Assembly (NCBI GenBank): GCA_035640715.1 | Contig: DASQVO010000487.1 | Location: 1 to 12,560, forward strand | Reading direction: 5' to 3' | Source: DASQVO01 sp035640715 | GTDB lineage: Bacteria; Actinomycetota; Actinomycetes; Streptosporangiales; Streptosporangiaceae | DNA: 12,560 nt | In this document: positions 6,868 through 11,690 of the stretch, one piece after another | How the letters are laid out: the number at the start of each line of letters is the position of its first letter | How positions within the stretch are numbered: position 1 is the stretch's first letter | Translations under genes and position numbers: made by a program | Notes under the pieces: model-generated | The model's database searches: none | What the model was told of the DNA's origin: nothing | Seen by the model: the letters and a program-made list of their open reading frames with translations, nothing else

Positions 6868-7070
6868 CAGGCCTGCGCGCACACGGGGACGATCACTATC
6901 CTCGCGCTAGTGACCAGCCCCGAGTCCGTCGGCGCCAGCTACTTCCTCAACTGACCTCCCTGTTACCGCGTTACCGCCAGCGTTCGCCGGAGTTTCTCCG
7001 GCCGGCTCCCCAACCCGGCAGGCGGCCCGTTCGTTGTAGAAGATGAGGGGTTCGGGTCGCTGGGTGGTGG
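6868..7070. other. Intergenic region upstream of the ECF sigma gene
   Basis: No gene is supported here. It contains a perfect palindrome GCAGGCCTGC directly after the polymerase stop (6868-6877) and a tandem octamer GTTACCGC twice (6962-6977). A 7-bp hairpin with a TTT loop follows (GCCGGAG/CTCCGGC, 6986-7002), and then the candidate ECF promoter and G-rich tract listed separately. Confidence 0.5.
7012..7035 (+). promoter_or_regulatory. Candidate ECF-type autoregulatory promoter
   Basis: CCAAC (AAC at 7012-7014), 17 nt, then CGTT (7032-7035) resembles the AAC...CGTT pattern recognised by many ECF sigma factors, predicting a start near 7042. ECF genes are commonly autoregulated. The -35 here lacks the usual GG, so support is modest. 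Confidence 0.3.
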
Positions 7071-7078
7071 GTGGTGGG
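7047..7078 (+). other. G-quadruplex motif across the sigma factor start
   Basis: Five G-tracts of at least three (7047-7050, 7054-7056, 7062-7064, 7069-7071, 7076-7078) are separated by loops of 3-5 nt on the coding strand. This meets the canonical G3+N1-7 quadruplex rule. The motif overlaps the 5' leader and the GTG start codons of the ECF gene, so a folded RNA could limit translation. Confidence 0.6.
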
Positions 7079-7583
7079 TGGTGAGGTGGAGAGCTGGGAG
7101 CAGACGCTGGCCGACCTGGCCAGCGGGCGCGGCGCTGCGCTCAAGCGCCACGCGTTCCTGTTGTGCGGGGACGAGGCCCAAGCCGACGACTTGGTCCAGG
7201 AAGCGCTGGTCCGGGCGTTTACCCGGCCGCTGCGAGTCCCGCAGCCCGGCGCGGCCGAGGCGTACGTGCGGGTGATTATGGTGAACCTGTTCATCGATGG
7301 CGCCCGCAGGCACTCCCGCTGGAGCCGGGTGGCGCCGCTGCTGCGGCCCGCCGACATGACGCCGGATCCCGCCGATCAGGTGTCCGACCGCGACGCCATG
7401 CTGACCGCGCTGCGGAGCCTTTCGCCCCGGCAGCGCGCCTGCGTGGTGCTGCGCTACTACGAGGACCTGCCCGTGGCCAAAGTCGCGGCCGTGCTCGGCG
7501 TGGGTGAAGGCACAGTCAAGCGGTACCTCAGCGAGGCGATGTCCCACGTGGCCGTGTGGCTGTCCAGCGCGGAAAGCGGATAG
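7071..7583 (+). CDS. SigE-family ECF RNA polymerase sigma factor
   Basis: A 170-residue sigma-70 of the extracytoplasmic-function type, directing RNA polymerase to a small regulon. Region 2 spans about residues 18-80 (GAALKRHAFLLCGDEAQADD, LVQEALVRAF, AYVRVIMVNLFIDGARR). Region 4 spans about 105-160 (ALRSLSPRQRACVVLRYYED, VAAVLGVGEGTVKRYLSEAM), with a normal HTH. The opening SWEQTLADLASGRG resembles the actinobacterial SigE-like subgroup. Starts GTG 7071, 7074 and 7086 are all in frame and none has a properly spaced ribosome site in the G-rich leader; I list the longest. The next gene begins 17 nt after the stop and encodes a membrane protein, the usual arrangement for a sigma factor and its signal-sensing partner. 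The class is certain; the exact start is not. Confidence 0.92.
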   Translation: MVGGEVESWEQTLADLASGRGAALKRHAFLLCGDEAQADDLVQEALVRAFTRPLRVPQPGAAEAYVRVIMVNLFIDGARRHSRWSRVAPLLRPADMTPDPADQVSDRDAMLTALRSLSPRQRACVVLRYYEDLPVAKVAAVLGVGEGTVKRYLSEAMSHVAVWLSSAESG

Positions 7584-7600
7584 CGGGAGGGAACAAGGCG

Positions 7601-8617
7601 ATGTCGATCGACGAGCGGGAACTGCGCTCGCGCCTGGCGGAGACGGCGGCGCTAGCCGGCCCGCCGCGCTTCACCACTGAAGACCTGGCCGCGCGAGTCC
7701 GGCGAATCAGACGGCGACGGCGCAGGCGCGCCGGGATCATCGCGGCGGTCTCAGTGGCGGCGGTGGCATCGGCGGTCGCGATCCCGCTTACGCGCGGCGG
7801 GACAAGCCAGCCCGTCATCATGCATCCCCCGCCCGCGGCGCCCGAACTGTCGTACATGGTGACAGTGAACGGCCAGACGCGAGCGGTTCCGGCCACGGGA
7901 CCCGCGGCGCTGCCCCTGTTCACCATCACCCCGGGCGAGAGACTCACGATGACTGTCGAGGTAACGGTGCCCGCGCCGCGAGCGATGACGGCCCTGTGGC
8001 TGGGGATCACCAACGGCATGCTGTCTTCCCGCCCAGGTGGGCCCGCCGACATGAAACCGATTCTGGCGGCCAGCACCCGCGTGCCGCTGCGGCCCGGCAC
8101 GCACCGGTTCGTGCTGCACTGGACCGTGCCAGCCGGGCTCAGGCCCGGGACCAGCCGCCAGCTCTCTGTGGAGTGGGCCTGGTCAGGGTCGGAACCAGGG
8201 GAAGCTGAGCGAATCGTCGCCGAGTTCGCCGTGCCGCTGCCATCAGGTGCCTCATCCCCCGCCGCGGTGGCGCGGCGGCTCCGCAGCATGGTCCTGCACG
8301 CGGCCAGGAGCTGCGACGGCGCCAGGCCGGACTGGATCCTCGCGGTGCGAACGACCTTCAGCAAGGCGATGGCCATGGCGGGGGGAGGCGACGACATAGC
8401 GGGCAATGCCACCGATGCCGTGTACCTGGTGCTGATGAAGGGTGACTTCACCCTCTATAACGGCGGCCCCGCGCCGTCGTGTGCCCACGCGCCGACCGGA
8501 CACTACTTTTCGGCCATCATCGACGCCGCCACGTTCGTGACCCTCGAAGCCGGCCGGGGCAACCGCCCGCTCCCGGTTCCGCTGCAGACCCTCGGACCGG
8601 TGCTGAACCTGACGTAG
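7601..8617 (+). CDS. Single-pass membrane protein, probable sigma-factor partner
   Basis: A 338-residue protein of no family I can name. The N-terminal ~43 residues are cytoplasmic and end in a dense Arg run (RIRRRRRRR, 35-43), followed by one membrane segment of about 20 residues (44-64). About 270 residues lie outside, with beta-rich character and two Cys in the last third (CDGARPDW; PSCAHAPTGHYF) that could form a disulfide. There is no zinc-binding HxxxCxxC anti-sigma motif in the short N-terminus, so an anti-sigma role is inferred from gene order only. ATG 7601 is chosen because GGGAGGGAA lies about 8 nt upstream; an upstream in-frame GTG (7556) falls inside the sigma gene. It is 17 nt after the sigma stop, hence the same operon. 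Confidence 0.8.
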   Translation: MSIDERELRSRLAETAALAGPPRFTTEDLAARVRRIRRRRRRRAGIIAAVSVAAVASAVAIPLTRGGTSQPVIMHPPPAAPELSYMVTVNGQTRAVPATGPAALPLFTITPGERLTMTVEVTVPAPRAMTALWLGITNGMLSSRPGGPADMKPILAASTRVPLRPGTHRFVLHWTVPAGLRPGTSRQLSVEWAWSGSEPGEAERIVAEFAVPLPSGASSPAAVARRLRSMVLHAARSCDGARPDWILAVRTTFSKAMAMAGGGDDIAGNATDAVYLVLMKGDFTLYNGGPAPSCAHAPTGHYFSAIIDAATFVTLEAGRGNRPLPVPLQTLGPVLNLT

Positions 8618-8651
8618 ACCAGTTCGAGCCTTCAGTCCGCCGGGGCGGCCG

Positions 8652-8830
8652 GGAGCCGCCGGGTCCCCGATCAGGACATCGAGCGGGATGACCCGGCCGC
8701 GTGCGGCAGCCAGCCGGGCCAGTACTGCCCGGTGACGGGGGCCCTTGAGGTCCAGCGCCGCACCGTTGGCGTCCCACGCGACAACAGGGCCGAGCACCCC
8801 GAACCTCACCCGCCCCACATGGCCCTCCAC
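8652..8830 (-). pseudogene. N-terminal remnant of a BTAD/SARP-family regulator
   Basis: Reading leftward from 8830 (GTG; a second GTG at 8809), the sequence encodes VRFGVLGPVVAWDANGAALD, then GPRHRAVLARLAAARGRVIPL and DVLIGD. This is the typical start of the AfsR/SARP-type winged-helix DNA-binding domain. Homology stops after about 55 codons: the expected LWG...PP...LQT(H/Y)VSRLR continuation and the ~250-residue BTAD domain are absent. The frame then runs open into the antisense of the membrane-protein gene to 8252, which is not regulator sequence. It is therefore a truncated relic, probably left by deletion. No insertion sequence is nearby. It cannot form a complete DNA-binding domain. Confidence 0.65.
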
Positions 8831-8907
8831 GCGGTCATGCTACGTCGCTGACCGGATGCTGATCGCACTGCGGGATGGTGGACGCACCGTTATCAAGGAG
8901 GACATCT

Positions 8908-9786
8908 ATGACCCTCACCATCCCGAGCTTCGGCTACCAGCGCATCCCCGTCACGGACGAGGTGGCCCTGAACACCGCCATCGGGGGCTCCGGCAGCCCA
9001 ATCGTGCTGCTGCACGGTTTCCCGCAAACGCACCTGATGTGGCGGCACGTCGCCGCCGACCTCGCCGCTGAGCACACCGTGATCTGCCCCGACCTGCGCG
9101 GCTACGGCTCGAGCGACAAGCCAGCCGAAGACGGCCCCGGCACCTATTCGAAGCGGACCATGGCCGCCGACATCGTGACGCTCGCCGCAGCCCTGGGCTA
9201 TGACCGGTTCGCCCTGGCCGGGCACGACCGCGGCGCGCTGGTCGCCATCAGGGCCGGCCTCGACCATCCCGAGGCGATCAGCCACCTCGCTGCTCTCGAC
9301 GTGCTGCCCACCATCGACATGTGGGACATCCTGCACGGTGCCAGCGCGGCGGTCGCCTTCCACCTGTACCTCATGGCCCAGCCGCCAGGACTGCCGGAAC
9401 AGATGATCAGCGCCAGCCCCGACGCCTTCTTCGGGCACTTCCTCGACATCTGGGCGCAGGACCGAGAGGCCATCCCCGGCGACGTCCGCGCCGAGTACCT
9501 GCGGGCGTCCCGTGAGGCAGTGCCCTCGATCGTCGCCGACTACCGCGCCACGGCCGGCATCGACATCGAACACGACCAAGCCGACCGCGCCGCCGGGCGC
9601 ACCCTGACGATGCCCGTGACCGTCATCCAGCAAGACTGGGGCGCCGCACTCGGCTACGACGCCCCCGGGCTCTGGCGCGCCTGGGCACCCGACCTGGTCC
9701 ACCAGACCCTTGACGCCGGTCATTTCATGGCTGAAGAAGCACCAGAACGCATTACCGCCCTTCTTCGCGAACTCCTCACGCGATGA
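8908..9786 (+). CDS. Alpha/beta hydrolase, Asp-nucleophile (dehalogenase / epoxide hydrolase type)
   Basis: A 292-residue soluble hydrolase. Visible motifs are the oxyanion segment LLHGFPQTHLMW (34-45), PDLRGYGSSDKP (61-72), the nucleophile elbow GHDRGA (Asp107), a likely acid Asp131 in AALDVLPT, and the catalytic His272 in LDAGHFMAEEAPE. An Asp nucleophile followed by Arg, plus HGFPQ and AQPPGLPEQMI, places it closest to fluoroacetate dehalogenase/epoxide hydrolase relatives. However, the second carboxylate-binding Arg of fluoroacetate dehalogenases (HDRGxR) is Leu111. The halide-binding His-Trp pair is His152-Leu153, while Tyr212 (DYRA) remains. A haloacid substrate is thus doubtful, and an epoxide or another halide is possible. 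ATG 8908 has AAGGAGG 6 nt upstream; an upstream GTG at 8875 lacks one. It appears monocistronic. Confidence 0.9.
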   Translation: MTLTIPSFGYQRIPVTDEVALNTAIGGSGSPIVLLHGFPQTHLMWRHVAADLAAEHTVICPDLRGYGSSDKPAEDGPGTYSKRTMAADIVTLAAALGYDRFALAGHDRGALVAIRAGLDHPEAISHLAALDVLPTIDMWDILHGASAAVAFHLYLMAQPPGLPEQMISASPDAFFGHFLDIWAQDREAIPGDVRAEYLRASREAVPSIVADYRATAGIDIEHDQADRAAGRTLTMPVTVIQQDWGAALGYDAPGLWRAWAPDLVHQTLDAGHFMAEEAPERITALLRELLTR

Positions 9787-9993
9787 CGGGTCCCGGGCTG
9801 AACGGCCCGCGATGCCAACTCAAGCCGGAGGCTGATCACGCTGCGAGAGCCCGGTGGCCGGCCGAACGGGTTCCGGACGCCGGGGCTAAGCCGGTGGCTC
9901 CGGGGGCGACGGGGATGGCGTGGTTGCCGGCGGGAGCGGCTTTGAGGTGCAGTGCACTGCCCGGTGAGCTTCGCGGCTTCTGATCCATTTCGC

Positions 9994-10015
9994 TCCGTAT
10001 TCTGATAATTACGGA
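9994..10015 (+). promoter_or_regulatory. Candidate -10 box inside an inverted repeat
   Basis: GATAAT (10004-10009) matches the -10 consensus at 5 of 6 bases and is bracketed by TCCGTA (9994-9999) and TACGGA (10010-10015), a perfect 6-bp inverted repeat. No good -35 is seen 16-18 nt upstream, which suggests activator dependence or a false call. A start near 10016 would give a leader of about 233 nt. Confidence 0.35.
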
Positions 10016-10016
10016 A

Positions 10017-10032
10017 TGTGATGGGCGTCACA
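10017..10032. promoter_or_regulatory. Crp/GlxR-type operator palindrome
   Basis: TGTGATGGGCGTCACA matches the TGTGA-N6-TCACA consensus of Crp-family regulators (Crp of Mycobacterium and Streptomyces, GlxR of Corynebacterium) without mismatch in both half-sites. It lies just after the candidate -10. If that promoter is used, bound Crp would block it; a promoter further downstream could be activated instead. Confidence 0.6.
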
Positions 10033-10048
10033 CTGAAACACACTGAAA
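10029..10048 (+). repeat. Tandem 10-bp direct repeat
   Basis: CACACTGAAA occurs twice back to back (10029-10038, 10039-10048), overlapping the right half of the Crp-type palindrome. A 10-bp period places both copies on the same face of the helix, as for cooperative regulator sites. Confidence 0.6.
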
Positions 10049-10070
10049 TGTTGCGTGACCTGGAATTCAC

Positions 10071-10219
10071 CGGGCATCGGGCCCGTAGGAGCAAATCCGG
10101 CGCGATCGGTTCCATCCGTCCGCCGGACAGCCTGGGACGGGGTCAATGCCGCGCGAAAGCGCGGAGCCACGGGGTGGACCGCTCACCCCGTGGCGCCCGG
10201 GTGGGCGGCCCACCCGGGC
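10071..10219 (+). ncRNA. Candidate structured leader RNA: pseudoknot plus three tandem hairpins
   Basis: Stems visible by eye are as follows. CGGGC/GCCCG is at 10071-10085. TCCGGCG (10096-10102) pairs with CGCCGGA (10121-10127). CCGTC in its loop (10116-10120) can pair with GACGG (10136-10140), an H-type pseudoknot or alternative fold. CCGCGC-GAAA-GCGCGG (10149-10164) has a GNRA tetraloop. GCCACGGGGTG (10166-10176) pairs with CACCCCGTGGC (10184-10194). GCCCGGGTGGG (10195-10205) pairs with CCCACCCGGGC (10209-10219) around a 3-nt loop. The last three are perfect and nearly contiguous, and the ribosome site begins 10 nt later. The segments GGGGUGAAU and CAGCUAACCUCGUA that I expect in the c-di-AMP (ydaO) riboswitch are not present, and I cannot assign a known class. 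The structure is seen; regulation is inferred. Confidence 0.5.
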
Positions 10220-10248
10220 ATCACCGACAGGAAGAGGGGATTCTTGTC

Positions 10249-10482
10249 ATGAAGCCCACGTCAGTGAAACGGGCAATCGGATTGGCTGCCGCGGCAGCGA
10301 GCACCAGCGGGGCAATGATGCTCGCGCCGACTGTGGCGAACGCAGCCACGGCGCACCCAGCTCACGCGCAAACAGCGCAAACAGTCAGCCACCCGTCGCA
10401 GGCCAGCTGGTGGGGCCCGTGGGGCTGGGGCTGGGGCTGGGGCGGCTGGGGCGGCGGCTGGGGCGGCTGGGGCTGGTGGTAA
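10249..10482 (+). CDS. Small secreted Trp/Gly-rich protein
   Basis: This is a 77-residue protein of no family I can name. Residues 1-32 form a clear Sec signal peptide: basic start (MKPTSVKR), hydrophobic Ala-rich core, and a VANA/A cleavage site after residue 32. The mature ~45 residues begin with an Ala/His/Thr/Gln stretch. They end in a 24-residue tail starting WWGPWGWGWGWGG that holds 11 Trp, 12 Gly and 1 Pro and nothing else. The protein should be exported and could associate with membrane, wall polymer or itself; no function is claimed. ATG 10249 is chosen because the signal peptide starts there and AGGAAGAGGGG ends 9 nt upstream. The frame is open back to GTG 10018, but that part is leader RNA. 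A 21-bp hairpin closes the unit 32 nt after the stop, making it monocistronic. Confidence 0.75.
   Translation: MKPTSVKRAIGLAAAAASTSGAMMLAPTVANAATAHPAHAQTAQTVSHPSQASWWGPWGWGWGWGGWGGGWGGWGWW
10412..10479 (+). repeat. GGGGCT-type repeat with quadruplex potential in the Trp/Gly codons
   Basis: The Trp-Gly codons (TGG GGC) create a run of GGGG tracts separated by CT or CGGCT, beginning at 10421. At least four G4 tracts have 2-nt loops, and three more follow. This is one of the strongest quadruplex motifs possible in a coding strand and is also prone to slippage in replication or sequencing, so the exact repeat count should be treated with care. Confidence 0.7.
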
Positions 10483-10514
10483 CTAGTCCTCCGTGAGCGA
10501 AAGCCCTGAGGAGA

Positions 10515-10561
10515 AACCGCAGGCGGGCGGGGAGAGGTCGTCTCCCCGCCCGCCTGCGGTT
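10515..10561 (+). terminator. Perfect 21-bp hairpin, terminator-like
   Basis: Bases 10515-10535 are exactly complementary to 10541-10561 around a 5-nt loop (GGTCG). This is the longest perfect inverted repeat I see in the window. It begins 32 nt after the stop of the Trp/Gly-rich gene. Only TT follows, with no U-tract, so it fits the U-less strong hairpins common at actinobacterial gene ends. It sits precisely at the left border of the nitronate monooxygenase remnant. Confidence 0.65.
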
Positions 10562-10911
10562 GACTACAAGACGCTGCACGCGCTGGCGGAACAAATCGAT
10601 ACCGTACGTACGGCCACCGCGGCCCCGTTCGGTGTAAATGTCTTCGTGCCCCAGCCGCTGCCGGAAACCACCGTGGTCGACGCCTACCGCGGGGAGCTGT
10701 CCGCCGAAGCCGAACGGTACGGCGTGGCCCTGCCCGATCCGGATCCGGCTGACGACGATCGTTGGGACGGCAAGATCAAGCTGCTGACCGAACAGCCGGT
10801 GCCAGTGGTGCCCTGTGGGCGGGATCAGGCTACCGGCAGGCCACCGAGGCTCCCGCCGGGGTTGTGACCACCGAACTCTGGGAGTCAGCCCAGGCAGAAC
10901 TCGCCCACTGA
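10562..10911 (+). pseudogene. Nitronate monooxygenase relic with internal deletion
   Basis: Frame 1 encodes DYKTLHALAEQIDTVRTATA, then APFGVNVFVPQPLPETTVVD, AYRGELSAEAERYGVAL and DDDRWDGKIKLLTEQPVPVV. This is the 5' third of an FMN-dependent nitronate monooxygenase (2-nitropropane dioxygenase family), missing the first ~35 residues. At about 10812-10816 homology jumps to another frame that reads WAGSGYRQATEAPAGVVTTELWESAQ to a TGA at 10909-10911, the normal C-terminus of the same family. About 200 internal codons, including most of the FMN-binding barrel, are gone. The first frame can be opened from GTG 10493 and runs to 10867 (124 aa), but its first ~22 codons are the terminator hairpin. The gene is non-functional. 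The rightmost 18 bp are duplicated at 10915-10932. Confidence 0.75.
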
Positions 10912-10932
10912 CCACAGGCAGAGCTCGCCCAC
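10891..10932 (+). repeat. 18-bp direct repeat at the relic's 3' end
   Basis: CAGGCAGAACTCGCCCAC (10891-10908) recurs as CAGGCAGAGCTCGCCCAC (10915-10932) with one mismatch and a 24-bp period. In the C-terminal frame both copies read QAELAH, the first ending in the stop codon. It is a short tandem duplication. Confidence 0.7.
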
Positions 10933-10948
10933 GAGGTTCGCGCTGAGG

Positions 10949-11503
10949 TTAGCGGAGGCGTGCGGCATTGCGGGCCCGGTAGGCCGCGACGTGCTGGCGG
11001 TTCCCGCAGTTTCCCGTGTCGCAGTATCGGCGTGAGTGGTTCCGTGACAGATCGATCAGGACCGCCTCGCAGTCAGGGGCGTCGCAGGTTCGCAGGCGGC
11101 CGGTCTCCCGGAGCCGGACCAGGTCCGCGAACGCGAAACCCGCCTGGGCTCCGATCCGGTGGCCGAGGGGGGCGGCGGGCTCGGTGACGTGCAGGTGCCA
11201 GCCCCATCCGCCGCCATGGTCGGTGAGCCACGGGCGCGCGCCGGAGTCGCACAGCAGGCGGTTGATGATCCCGGCGAGTTCCTCTTCGCTGGATGCCTGC
11301 CACACGGCGCGCAGACGCTGCCTCAGCGCCCTGACCGCCTCGAGATCGGCCTGCCTGGCCGCGCGCCTGGGAGTGACGTGATGCTTGTCGAGGAAAATGT
11401 CCAGGGCGCCGGCGTCGGTGAGCGTGTCATCGCCATGCCGCAGCGTATTGACCAGATCCGTGGCGAGCGTCAGCGCCGCGGTCGTGTCATGAGCAAAAAT
11501 CAC
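10949..11503 (-). CDS. CGNR zinc-finger protein (ABATE domain), probable regulator
   Basis: A 184-residue protein with an N-terminal ABATE-type domain (about 1-130; FAHDTTAALTLATDLVNTL at the start) and a C-terminal CGNR zinc finger. The four Cys are visible at 140 and 145 (CDAPDC) and 161 and 166 (CDTGNCGNR), with the HVAAYRAR recognition helix following. Such proteins are regarded as transcription regulators in actinobacteria. I choose GTG 11503 because AGGAG lies 5 nt upstream and the protein then begins with the family-typical (M)IFAHDT. A GTG at 11524 would add seven residues and include that ribosome site in the coding frame. It is divergent from an EamA-type transporter, with starts 187 nt apart, a layout consistent with local control of the exporter. 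Family assignment is confident; target and ligand are unknown. Confidence 0.9.
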   Translation of the reverse strand: MIFAHDTTAALTLATDLVNTLRHGDDTLTDAGALDIFLDKHHVTPRRAARQADLEAVRALRQRLRAVWQASSEEELAGIINRLLCDSGARPWLTDHGGGWGWHLHVTEPAAPLGHRIGAQAGFAFADLVRLRETGRLRTCDAPDCEAVLIDLSRNHSRRYCDTGNCGNRQHVAAYRARNAARLR

Positions 11504-11690
11504 TTTGACTCCTGAAGCGGGCACGGACTAGCGTCAGCATCAAAATTATTAGTTGGTCATGACAAGTTCGTCCGCGCACCGGCCGCGATGCCCGCCACGG
11601 CACGGCCAGGTGCGAGGTCAGACGGAGTGCGGCCAGGCACGACGCCAACCGCGGCGCGGCGGGGCATGACACTGGATGAAGGAGCACCCG
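11504..11690. promoter_or_regulatory. Divergent control region, CGNR regulator / EamA transporter
   Basis: An AT-rich island in otherwise GC-rich DNA (about 11540-11566, with AAAATTATTAG) is followed by the palindrome GTCATGAC (11556-11563). This is where promoters and an operator would be expected. On the minus strand TTGTCA could be a -35, but no convincing -10 was found at 16-18 nt. The rest is GC-rich with imperfect GGCCAGG repeats (about 11604-11640). Confidence 0.35.

Larger units (their letters stand above)
9787..10248. other. Long gene-free region and leader before the Trp/Gly-rich gene
   Basis: No gene is supported in this 462 bp. From left to right it holds a weak 5-bp hairpin after the hydrolase stop (9794-9809) and a perfect 12-bp palindrome GCAGTGCACTGC (9949-9960). 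Then come an AT-richer promoter-like patch, a Crp-type site, a tandem 10-bp repeat and a chain of predicted RNA stems ending 9 nt before the ribosome site. The individual elements are listed separately. Confidence 0.6.

Noticed and set aside
6112..6882. 256-aa minus-strand ORF opposite the polymerase gene
   Set aside because: Antisense to a clearly conserved coding region, no recognisable domain.
8252..8651. Continuation of the BTAD stub as a 192-aa protein
   Set aside because: Past about residue 55 the frame is the antisense of the membrane-protein gene and shows no regulator homology.
9783..9983. 66-aa ORF after the hydrolase
   Set aside because: Overlaps the hydrolase stop, has no ribosome site, no recognisable sequence and ends in promoter-like DNA.
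10071..10219. c-di-AMP (ydaO) or cobalamin riboswitch
   Set aside because: Conserved segments I would require (GGGGUGAAU and CAGCUAACCUCGUA for ydaO; B12 box for cobalamin) are not visible. Left as an unassigned structured leader.
10018..10248. N-terminal extension of the Trp/Gly-rich protein from GTG 10018 (154 aa form)
   Set aside because: The extension would bury the signal peptide mid-protein and be encoded by consecutive perfect hairpins. The ATG at 10249 has its own ribosome site and begins a typical signal peptide.
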